From JACKBC01 sp041391125 (GTDB lineage Bacteria; Chloroflexota; Anaerolineae; Caldilineales; Caldilineaceae): DNA of 64,000 nt. The stretch covers positions 30,193 through 94,192 of the forward strand of contig JAWKON010000033.1 of NCBI GenBank assembly GCA_041391125.1, in the 5' to 3' direction. Position numbers and translations under genes: made by a program. A model generated the notes under the pieces. It was given only the letters and a program-made list of their open reading frames with translations, had not been told where the DNA came from and made no database searches. Shown here piece by piece: positions 28,163-35,033 of this stretch (the stretch's first letter is position 1; every line of letters starts with the position of its first letter).

Positions 28163-29098
28163 CTATTCGTACACTTCGCGGAAGCGGCGCACCACCTGGC
28201 GACTAATCACATTAAGCCCCAACGTGATGATGAAAAGCACAAAGCCGATGGCAAAGATGCTGTCGTAATCAATCGAATCGTAGCTCAAGTCGCCGCCGCT
28301 AATGCGCACAATGTGGCCGGTCATGGTCTCGGCGGAATTGAAGGGGTTGAAGGTAAAATTGGGGCCGGCGCCGGCGGCGATAGCCACAATCATCGTTTCA
28401 CCAATGGCGCGTGAGATGGCCACAATAAAGGCGGCGGCTATGCCGGACAGCGCCGCCGGCACCACTACCTTAAGCGCAGTTTCCAGCTTGGTAGCGCCCA
28501 AGCCATACGCCGCTTCGCGCAGGGCGTTGGGGACAGAGCGCAAGGCGTCTTCGCTCATGGAGCTGACCAGCGGCAGAATCAAGATGCCGATAACGATGCC
28601 CGCCGAGGCCGTGTTGTAGATCTGCACCTGATCGCCAAATATGACGCGCAGCAGCGGCGTCATAAAGGTGAGGGCAAAATAGCCATAGACCACTGTGGGC
28701 ACACCGGCCAGAACTTCTAAAATTGGTTTGAGCATGGAACGGGCGCGTTCCGATGCATATTCGCTCAGATAGATGGCAACGCCCAGCCCCAGCGGCAGCG
28801 CAATCAGCATGGCGATGAAACTGGTGACCAACGTGGCCGTGGCCAGCGCCCAGATGCCAAATTCGCCAATGGCGGGCTGCCACTTGGTGGTCAAAAAGAA
28901 TTTGGTAAAAGTTACTTCATCCATACGGAAAAAGAGCCACGATTCGCGGCCCAAAATGTAGACGATGCCCAACGTGGTCAAAATGGAAATGGCGCCGCAC
29001 AGAAAGAGAAAAATCTGAATTACCGCTTCTCCGAAGCGACGCTGGCGGCGCAAATTGATGGTGGGCACACCCGTGACGGCCAGGCTTCTCTCGCTCAT
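28163..29098 (-). CDS. pstC: Phosphate ABC transporter permease PstC
   Basis: This is an intact permease. I start it at 29098 (MSERSLAVTG), where AGAGGG stands ten bases upstream; ATGs at 29107 and 29119 are alternatives. Six membrane helices are visible, the first IFLFLCGAISILTTLGIVYI (about residues 28-47). LREAAYGLGATKLETALKVV is the EAA loop, and SRAIGETMIVAIAAGAGPNF and AGVPTVVYGYFALTF are PstC signatures. It pairs with PstA, 27 bp downstream, as the inner-membrane phosphate channel. Confidence 0.96.
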   Translation of the reverse strand: MSERSLAVTGVPTINLRRQRRFGEAVIQIFLFLCGAISILTTLGIVYILGRESWLFFRMDEVTFTKFFLTTKWQPAIGEFGIWALATATLVTSFIAMLIALPLGLGVAIYLSEYASERARSMLKPILEVLAGVPTVVYGYFALTFMTPLLRVIFGDQVQIYNTASAGIVIGILILPLVSSMSEDALRSVPNALREAAYGLGATKLETALKVVVPAALSGIAAAFIVAISRAIGETMIVAIAAGAGPNFTFNPFNSAETMTGHIVRISGGDLSYDSIDYDSIFAIGFVLFIITLGLNVISRQVVRRFREVYE

Positions 29099-29146
29099 TT
29101 TTGTCATACCCTCTTGCATAGCTTGTCATCCAGTGCGAAACGAAAT

Positions 29147-29237
29147 ATCAGTAGCTCGCAATGGCAAGAGATAGGGCCGGATTCAACAATCGAGACCGAC
29201 GCTTATATCGCCAACACCGTTGCGGTGTACTGAAAAT
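29147..29237. repeat. 91-bp dispersed repeat, copy 1
   Basis: It is about 87% identical to 59548-59638 in the same orientation. Shared blocks include GGGCCGGATTCA, CAATCGAGACCG and ATCGCCAACACCGTTGCGG. The copy stands about 50 bp upstream of pstC. It contains the small hairpin CACCGTTGCGGTG. It could be a structured leader RNA or a non-autonomous mobile element. Confidence 0.75.
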
Positions 29238-29245
29238 GTGTGGTT

Positions 29246-29307
29246 GGGGATAGGGGAATGGGATTAGGGATTGGGTGCTGTCGGAGGCCCAATGCCTAAT
29301 CCCATTC
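29246..29307. repeat. Hairpin with tandem-repeat arms (unit GGGATTAGG)
   Basis: GGAATGGGATTAGGGATTGGG (29256 onward) pairs with CCCAATGCCTAATCCCATTC (29288-29307). It lies between pstS and pstC and could set the usual excess of PstS over the permeases. Confidence 0.7.
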
Positions 29308-29345
29308 TGGTTATGCTTCAGAAATTGTAATGCGATTGTGTGCGA

Positions 29346-30368
29346 TTACTGCAACGCGTTGGCCAGGGCTTCTTTGGCGCCGTTGATGGCTTCGTCGCTG
29401 GCCGGGAAGTAACCGACGGTCTCGATTTCTTCATTGACGAAGGTCAGGAAGAAGTTGACGTAGCCGGCTACCTGCGGCTTATCTTTCAGAATGCTGGCGT
29501 CAGAATAGATGAAGAGCGGGCGGGCCAGCGGATATTCGGCTGCCTCAACGGTGTCGAAATTGGCCTCGATACCCTCGATGGACAGAATATTCAGCCGGTC
29601 GGCATTTTCTTCATAATAGGCGTAGCCAAAGAAACCGATGGCGTACGGGCTGCCTTCCACACCCTGCACCAGCACGTTGTCATCCTCGCTCAACTGCGTA
29701 TTCGGAGCGGCCAAAATGGGCTCTTCATTCTGGTCAAAAACGGCCTCGACAAAGTAGTCAAAGGTGCCGGAGTCAGTGCCGGGGATAAAGCGCAGAATAT
29801 CTTCGGCCGGCCAGTCGGGATTGACGTCCGACCACTTCTCAGCGGTAAAGATCTGGGCAAGCTGCTCGATGGTGGCATCGGAGATAAAGTCGTTGGAGGG
29901 ATTGACCACTACAGCCAGCGCATCGGTGCCCACGCGGAACTCAATGGGGTCACGGCCGATAGCCTTGCACGATTCGATCTCAGAATCTTTGATGGCGCGG
30001 CTGGCATTGGAAACATCCGACTCACCGGCTACGCAGAAGCGCTCGAAACCGGCGCCCGAACCAATCGAGTCGATGGTGATGTTGCCGCTGAAGCCTTCAT
30101 CCTTAAAGCGGGCGGCCATGGCCTCGGCCAGCGGGAAAACCGTCGAACTGCCGGCCGTAATAATGTCGCCGCTCAGCTCGGTTGGGTCCACCTCGGGCAG
30201 CATCCCGTCGGCCATGGCGGCATCGGCGGCGGGCTCTTCGGCGGGTGCTTCGGTGGGGGCGGCCTCGGCTGCAGCGGGCGCTGCTTCGGGGGCGGCCGGT
30301 GACGGCGCCGGGCAAGCTGCCAGCAGCAGCATGGATATTAACAGCGTTATTCCGATAAAGTGTCGCAT
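29346..30368 (-). CDS. pstS: Phosphate-binding lipoprotein PstS
   Basis: The start at 30368 (MRHFIGITLLISMLLLAACP) gives a lipoprotein signal with lipobox LLAAC (Cys at about residue 19) and follows AAGGAG. A linker rich in Ala, Glu and Pro (about 20-55) leads to the binding domain: GDIITAGSSTVFPLAEAMA, IDSIGSGAGFERFCVAGESD and SNASRAIKDSEIESCKAIG carry the phosphate-coordinating loops, and FIPGTDSGTFDYFVEAVF the last. The length, 340 aa, is typical. It captures phosphate outside the membrane for PstCAB. A PHO-box-like block at 30494-30532 lies upstream. Confidence 0.96.
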   Translation of the reverse strand: MRHFIGITLLISMLLLAACPAPSPAAPEAAPAAAEAAPTEAPAEEPAADAAMADGMLPEVDPTELSGDIITAGSSTVFPLAEAMAARFKDEGFSGNITIDSIGSGAGFERFCVAGESDVSNASRAIKDSEIESCKAIGRDPIEFRVGTDALAVVVNPSNDFISDATIEQLAQIFTAEKWSDVNPDWPAEDILRFIPGTDSGTFDYFVEAVFDQNEEPILAAPNTQLSEDDNVLVQGVEGSPYAIGFFGYAYYEENADRLNILSIEGIEANFDTVEAAEYPLARPLFIYSDASILKDKPQVAGYVNFFLTFVNEEIETVGYFPASDEAINGAKEALANALQ

Positions 30369-30493
30369 TTCAGAGTTTCTCCTTGATCTAAAATAGATTT
30401 GTGCATCAAATTTCATAACTATGATTTAAGAGCAGAACTGCCGCTCAATTTGCAGTCAACTGACGACTACAAGCTAAAGAATATCTGACTACA

Positions 30494-30532
30494 TTTAACG
30501 CATCAGCAACGGTGTGTAAATGAATCGTTAAC
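30494..30532. promoter_or_regulatory. PHO-box-like phased repeats before pstS
   Basis: TTTAAC (30494), AGCAAC (30505), GTAAAT (30516) and GTTAAC (30527) stand exactly 11 bp apart, between phoB and pstS. The step equals one helical turn, as expected for tandem binding of OmpR/PhoB-type dimers. Confidence 0.65.
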
Positions 30533-30545
30533 AAAATGTGCCCGT

Positions 30546-31268
30546 TCAACCATCGAAACGATAACCCACACCGCGCACGGTCACGATGCGCACGGGCTCG
30601 GCCGGGTCTTCTTCAATCTTCTCACGCAGCCAGCGCACGTGGACGTCCACTGTGCGGCTGCCGGCGGTATAGTCCCAGCCCCACACCTTCTGCAACAACT
30701 GGTCGCGGCTCAGAGCAATGCCGTGGTTTTTGGCAAAAAAAGCCAGCAACTCAAACTCCATGGGCTTGAGGTGGAACCATTCGCCTCGGCACATGACGCG
30801 CCGGCCATCCACATCAATGACCAGATCGCCAAAGGTGCGCGTCTCAATATCGACTGTGCGGATGGATGCATTTTGCAGCGACTCTTCCATGTGCTCTTCA
30901 AAGATACGCGTGCGGCGCAGGTGGGCCTTCACGCGGGCCATCAGTTCGCGCATACTGAAGGGCTTGGCGATATAATCATCCGCCCCCACTTCCAGGCCGA
31001 CTACACGGTCGATCTCATCATCCAGCGCCGTCAACATGATGATGGGGGACATGGTTTCAGGACGCAGCGTACGACACACTTCAATGCCATCGATCTGCGG
31101 CAGCATAATATCAAGTAAGATCAGATCGGGCTTTTCTAAACGCGCCACGCGAATAGCGGTCGCTCCGTCCCTGACTGTAATGACCCCGTAGCCTTGCTGC
31201 CGCAAGTTGTATTCAAGCGCCTCGGAAAGGCTGAGTTCATCTTCGACAACCAAAATTTTTTCAGACAT
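30546..31268 (-). CDS. phoB: OmpR/PhoB-family response regulator
   Basis: This is an intact 240-aa protein. The receiver domain (residues 1-120) has the acidic pair in VVEDELS, the phospho-acceptor Asp in LILLDIMLPQIDG (about residue 53), Thr in IIMLTALDDE and Lys in DYIAKPFSMREL. The C-terminal winged helix (about 140-238) has FELLAFFAKNHGIALSRDQLLQKVWGWDY and RTVDVHVRWLREKIEEDP with VRGVGYRF, typical of PhoB, RegX3 and PhoP. It lies upstream of pstS, so it is most likely the phosphate-starvation regulator. The partner histidine kinase PhoR is not in the window. Confidence 0.93.
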   Translation of the reverse strand: MSEKILVVEDELSLSEALEYNLRQQGYGVITVRDGATAIRVARLEKPDLILLDIMLPQIDGIEVCRTLRPETMSPIIMLTALDDEIDRVVGLEVGADDYIAKPFSMRELMARVKAHLRRTRIFEEHMEESLQNASIRTVDIETRTFGDLVIDVDGRRVMCRGEWFHLKPMEFELLAFFAKNHGIALSRDQLLQKVWGWDYTAGSRTVDVHVRWLREKIEEDPAEPVRIVTVRGVGYRFDG

Positions 31269-31365
31269 AATTCATCATTTTTCTGCGGGCTGGTTCGGAA
31301 AATAAACGGACCAACCAGGATTGAATAGCAGAATTTAACTGCTTTGAGCAGAATAAACAGCCAAC

Positions 31366-31393
31366 GTTAACGACGAAATAACAAACGGTTAAT
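31366..31393. promoter_or_regulatory. PHO-box-like phased repeats before phoB
   Basis: GTTAAC (31366), AATAAC (31377) and GTTAAT (31388) are exactly 11 bp apart, about 100 bp upstream of the phoB start, suggesting autoregulation. A further TTTAAC stands at 31334. Confidence 0.65.
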
Positions 31394-31410
31394 AGCATGT
31401 AATCAAAAGC

Positions 31411-31450
31411 AAACAGGGTCTACACTCGAAAACGAGTGTAGACCCTGTTT
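31411..31450. terminator. Perfect 18-bp hairpin with AAAA loop
   Basis: AAACAGGGTCTACACTCG, the loop AAAA and the exact reverse complement form a very strong stem with A/T-rich flanks. It stands upstream of phoB and downstream (minus strand) of the small membrane-protein gene at 31704, so it may insulate phoB. No gene is seen elsewhere in the 435-bp gap 31269-31703. Confidence 0.65.
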
Positions 31451-31703
31451 GAGAGGAAAGAGGGTAGAAAGAGGGTAGAAAAGGAAGATTCATCCAACAA
31501 AGTTTGTACATCATCCGATAACAATCGGAGCCCAATTGATAATACACCCTTTTATCAGACGAATAGAACGAGACTGACAGAGCAAGCTGATTCCCCAACC
31601 GTCTTGCACATATCAACGCCTACGCAACAGCCGCAGGCTTATCTCGATTCTGACAGATCAACATTAAATCGTCGACAACAGATGGTTAATAGCTTGTTAT
31701 CCA

Positions 31704-31970
31704 TCAGAACAGGCTCAAGACAGCCAACGCTGATAGATTGTTTGTCCAGAATGCATAGGCGCCCCAAATCAATATGGCCGTACTACTCGTGACCAGCACG
31801 ATGCCAAACAAGAAAGTCAGAATGCGCACAACATGGTCAGGCCACGAACCGCGGATGGCGATTGAAAGAAAGAGCACGCCCATGCCCGTATCAATGAGGA
31901 CCAGTGGCAGCAGCAGCAGAAATGTGACTATTATCACCTGCATACTTTCTCCCGCAAGATTCAAGCCCAT
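31704..31970 (-). CDS. Small two-helix membrane protein, unknown
   Basis: This 88-aa frame starts with ATG at 31970 after a GAGGTGG-like ribosome site. Two or three hydrophobic stretches are visible: VIIVTFLLLLPLVLIDTGMGVLFLSIAI (about residues 12-39) and ILTFLFGIVLVTSSTAILIWGAYAFW (about 50-75). I do not recognise a family. It is followed upstream on the same strand by another small membrane protein, and the two may be co-transcribed. Confidence that it is a real gene comes from its hydrophobic periodicity and ribosome site only. Confidence 0.55.
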   Translation of the reverse strand: MGLNLAGESMQVIIVTFLLLLPLVLIDTGMGVLFLSIAIRGSWPDHVVRILTFLFGIVLVTSSTAILIWGAYAFWTNNLSALAVLSLF

Positions 31971-32011
31971 TTCACCACCTCATACACTAAACAAAATGAC
32001 AGAACCAACGG

Positions 32012-32236
32012 CTACTGACCATGCAGCCGGATGCGGCGCGGTCGCCGAAACAGTAGATAAACGGCGGCGCCTAGAATGTGCGTGACGCCAATAAAGAGCC
32101 CCCACACAAGGCGCTCCGTCCCCTCTTCGGGTTCACGAAACATACAGTCCAACAGAATTCCCCCCCAAAACACCAAACACAATAACCCCACCAGATCGAG
32201 CAACAGCGAAAACAGAAGCGGGTCCACCGGTTTCAT
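32012..32236 (-). CDS. Small membrane protein resembling PLDc_N-type two-helix proteins
   Basis: From MKPVDPLLFSLLLDLVGLL at 32236 the protein is 74 aa. The first helix is about residues 8-28 (LLLDLVGLLCLVFWGGILL). A short acidic loop (REPEEGTERLV) leads to a second helix (WGLFIGVTHILGAAVYLLF) ending in a basic RRPRRIRL tail. The second half resembles the PLDc_N motif W-x(n)-G-x-x-Y-L-L. An upstream frame to 32308 exists but GGGAG stands before the internal ATG. Function unknown. Confidence 0.5.
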   Translation of the reverse strand: MKPVDPLLFSLLLDLVGLLCLVFWGGILLDCMFREPEEGTERLVWGLFIGVTHILGAAVYLLFRRPRRIRLHGQ

Positions 32237-32375
32237 ATAATGTTTTACTCCCAGAGTGCGCATGGAATAATGCGTAGAAAATGGCACGAGGGAATTCCCG
32301 TTTATCACTTTACCACGCTCGATTTAAAGTTTGTCGCAATATCTGTTAAGAAGCGGTTAGCGTTACGTCAACTAT

Positions 32376-33866
32376 TTAGCGCCATACTTGGGGAAAGTAG
32401 AGGGTTCTGCCGAATCGCCCATTGGAGAGATTGCCCCGATCGGCATCTGCGCCGCTGGATTCGGCAGCCGTTGGTGGCGGGGTGGGCGTATCGATTAGAG
32501 TTGGTTGTGGGGTAGGCGTAGCCGTGGTCACCGGCGTGGAGGTGTTTGTAGCAGTGGGTTGCAGCGTAGGCGTATTGGCAACCGTGGGTAGAGAGGTTGC
32601 AGTGGCGGTGGCGGGAACAGGGGTGCTGGTGTCAGTGGGCGCAGCAGTCGGTATATTGGTTGGCGATGCGGCGGATGCCAGCAGCGCCAGGGCGCTCTCG
32701 GCCATCCAATCGCGCTGGATCAGCTGAAAGCCGCTGCTGTGCAGGTGCATGTACGGCTCATCTTCATCGCGCGGCAGGTGGTGAAACGAGACGCCATACC
32801 AAAGCACAATATCCGCCCCCACCAGGCTTTCGCCATTGACAAAGGTGGAAAGATCGCCCGTGCAGCCATCCAGCTCGGGGTTGTGCGAGGCGTATTTTTC
32901 ACAGCTATTGTACTTGGTCACATAAAAGTTGTTGGCGGTCCACGGTTCAGTGGCCGGCCCAATAAAGCGGTGGCCCACCTCAAACGGCTCCAGGTGATAC
33001 GAAATGGGGTGACCATCGGCATTGGTGATGGAGCCATCGCGCACGCGCCACGAACGCATCAATTCGGGCGCCACGGGCCGCCCCGCCTCTACATCCAGCG
33101 TGGTCTGCGAAAGCGTACGCGTCACCGCACCGGCGGGACCAAATTCGAACTCTTCCACCACATCGTCATTCGCATCCTCACCCAGATCAAAATCCAGCCG
33201 CCAATAATAGTTGTGCGTGTGGGCGATGCCAATGCGCCCGTCGCCCAAATCCCAGCCATATTGGCGGTTCTCGCCAACGCGCTGCAACCGGCCCGTGGCG
33301 CCCATGGACGGCTCAATGGCGCCATCGTCGGCAAAGACCCACTGTGGAATATAGTTATACTCGCCCACATGTGAAACGCTAAAGAGCGTCAGTGCGTAAG
33401 ACGGCTGGTGGGCGTTGCGATATTTGTATAGATAGCCTCTTTTCTGCACGCTTTGGCACAGCACATTCTTGCCATTGTGGCGCAGCAGCACGCCGTCCGC
33501 GCAGTCGCTGGCGTCCAAGTCATCCAAATAGGCGCCGCCCAGCCCATAATCAGACACGTCGTGATAGCGCGAGCTGTTGTCATCATACGGCACGTGGACC
33601 TGCGCCAGACCCGCCTGCGCCAGCACCTTACGCTGCGTACCGTCGGGAGAGGTGTAATAGACATCGTAAAAGACAATACCCTCGCGGTTGCGGTGCTCCC
33701 AACACATCTGCCAGCGCGCGCCGGAGGGCAGCGTTGCGTCAATAAAATAAGCTGCCGAGCAATTGGCGCCCGCCTGCGCCCGCGTCGGCATGTGGTGAAA
33801 TATCAAAAACGTGACGATGGCCAACAGAATGAGGCCGAGCCAACTATTCTTCCTCAAGTTATTCAT
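32376..33866 (-). CDS. Secreted copper amine oxidase catalytic domain with linker and C-terminal Y-F-P tail
   Basis: This 496-aa protein has a signal peptide (about residues 10-30) followed by the amine oxidase catalytic fold without its N-terminal domains. REGIVFYDVYY, then YHDVSDYGLGG with the putative base Asp103, GEYNYIPQWVF with the candidate topaquinone Tyr170, the copper ligands HTH (216, 218) and a third His in SFHHLPRDED (362/363) are all present. The domain ends at about 390; a Thr/Pro-rich linker (about 395-475) and the tail RTLYFPQVWR follow. It oxidises primary amines to aldehydes outside the cell. The Tyr is flanked by Glu and Asn rather than the usual Asn-Tyr-Asp/Glu. The next gene upstream resembles the missing N-domain. 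Confidence 0.85.
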   Translation of the reverse strand: MNNLRKNSWLGLILLAIVTFLIFHHMPTRAQAGANCSAAYFIDATLPSGARWQMCWEHRNREGIVFYDVYYTSPDGTQRKVLAQAGLAQVHVPYDDNSSRYHDVSDYGLGGAYLDDLDASDCADGVLLRHNGKNVLCQSVQKRGYLYKYRNAHQPSYALTLFSVSHVGEYNYIPQWVFADDGAIEPSMGATGRLQRVGENRQYGWDLGDGRIGIAHTHNYYWRLDFDLGEDANDDVVEEFEFGPAGAVTRTLSQTTLDVEAGRPVAPELMRSWRVRDGSITNADGHPISYHLEPFEVGHRFIGPATEPWTANNFYVTKYNSCEKYASHNPELDGCTGDLSTFVNGESLVGADIVLWYGVSFHHLPRDEDEPYMHLHSSGFQLIQRDWMAESALALLASAASPTNIPTAAPTDTSTPVPATATATSLPTVANTPTLQPTATNTSTPVTTATPTPQPTLIDTPTPPPTAAESSGADADRGNLSNGRFGRTLYFPQVWR

Positions 33867-33906
33867 CCGATTGCCCGGTCCTGGCTTATCCAGATTCCCC
33901 TAAACT

Positions 33907-34039
33907 GCGCCGGGGAATAAATTCCCGGCTGATAGTCCAAATCGTCTAAAGACGACTGCTCACGACAGCTCCTTGGGATCGACCATGCAGTCCACTTGAG
34001 TGGACTTTCGTTTTTAGCCGGGAATTTATTCCCCGGCGC
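33907..34039. mobile_element. 133-bp element with perfect 24-bp terminal inverted repeats (MITE-like)
   Basis: GCGCCGGGGAATAAATTCCC and four more bases (33907-33930) recur as the exact reverse complement at 34016-34039. The interior holds smaller palindromes such as GTCTAAAGAC and AGTCCACTTGAGTGGACT. No gene lies inside. It sits exactly between the two amine-oxidase genes. Confidence 0.65.
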
Positions 34040-34056
34040 TTCTGCCAACCGCGAAC

Positions 34057-34776
34057 TCATTCAGATCGCCCCAACACCTGCACAACCCGTCCCGCCGAAA
34101 GGTCCACAATCGGCTGCACCTCAAAAGCCACATCTTCACGCGTAAAAATCAGAAGCTGCGCGCAGCGGTGCAACCCACACCGCAATGCATCCACATTCAG
34201 ATCCTCCGGCATACTGTCCCCCCGAAAGACAAACGCTTTCACGTTGAGCTGGCCCAGATCGCCCAAAGTCTCGCCCGTGAGGGCCACAAAGCGGGCGGCC
34301 AGTTCCGCGTGCAGCCCCGCGTCCGCATAAGCAATATCAAGCGCCCGCTCCATCTCATTTTCCGTCAACGGAAGCTGCACGCCCTGGTATTTCTCGATAG
34401 TATCCACCTCGCCCGTATCCAGATTGATCAGCGCAAAGGTGAGCGTGTCGGTGGCGTAGTCGTAAATATAGGCATCTCCACGGCGCGGCCAATGACCCGT
34501 TTTATAAATCTCTTTGCTTTCCTGGTGACGCTCCACCAGCAACACCTCTTGCGAGGAAGCCGCCGCACGCGCAATACGCGGGCCTGCCAGCAGGGCAGCC
34601 TCTAAAACGCGTTCCTGCTCTTGTGGCGTCAGCGCGTCGAAGCCAACGTCGGTGGCGCCCAACAAATAACTCGCATGCGAGCTGACGCGGTCGCTAAAAA
34701 TAGTCAGCAGCAAGCCGACAAAGATGCCCATCACGCAGGCAGTAGCCCCTTTATATTTTGACGGAAACCGCCGCAT
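34057..34776 (-). CDS. Membrane-anchored protein resembling the N2/N3 domain of copper amine oxidases
   Basis: This is an intact 239-aa protein starting after GGAGGCAGA. An N-terminal helix (ACVMGIFVGLLLTIFS, about residues 13-28) anchors or exports it. The rest reads like the small N-terminal alpha/beta domains of amine oxidases: RRGDAYIYDYATDTLTFALI and LDTGEVDTIEKYQGVQLPLT, then the helix ENEMERALDIAYAD. It lies just upstream of the gene for the amine oxidase catalytic domain on the same strand. The two may make a two-piece enzyme. The assignment rests on pattern likeness, so PepSY-like proteins remain an alternative. Confidence 0.6.
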   Translation of the reverse strand: MRRFPSKYKGATACVMGIFVGLLLTIFSDRVSSHASYLLGATDVGFDALTPQEQERVLEAALLAGPRIARAAASSQEVLLVERHQESKEIYKTGHWPRRGDAYIYDYATDTLTFALINLDTGEVDTIEKYQGVQLPLTENEMERALDIAYADAGLHAELAARFVALTGETLGDLGQLNVKAFVFRGDSMPEDLNVDALRCGLHRCAQLLIFTREDVAFEVQPIVDLSAGRVVQVLGRSE

Positions 34777-34936
34777 TCTGCCTCCAAAGTTCGGTTCAAG
34801 CAGCCATTATGTGTTAAGCTATACGTGCGGTTGTCATATGACAGAGCCCAATATATGACGCCACTCTATCACACGAATTCACGCCTGTTTTCTTACAACA
34901 TACTGATATTACGGCGCGGCCAGTGCCTTACGCGTT

Positions 34937-35000
34937 TGAATCGTAGGACAAGCTTTCAGCTTGTTCAAAGTGACAAGCTGAAAGCTTGTCCTACGATTCA
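34937..35000. repeat. Perfect 28-bp inverted repeat (GTAGGACAAGCTTTCAGC type)
   Basis: TGAATCGTAGGACAAGCTTT with eight more bases (34937-34964) is repeated as the exact complement at 34973-35000 around an 8-base loop. It stands 33 bp before the propeller-protein start. The GTAGG ends recall the tandem units at 8398-8830. Confidence 0.8.
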
Positions 35001-35033
35001 GGCCCGCCCACCATCTTCACACAGGAGAATCGC

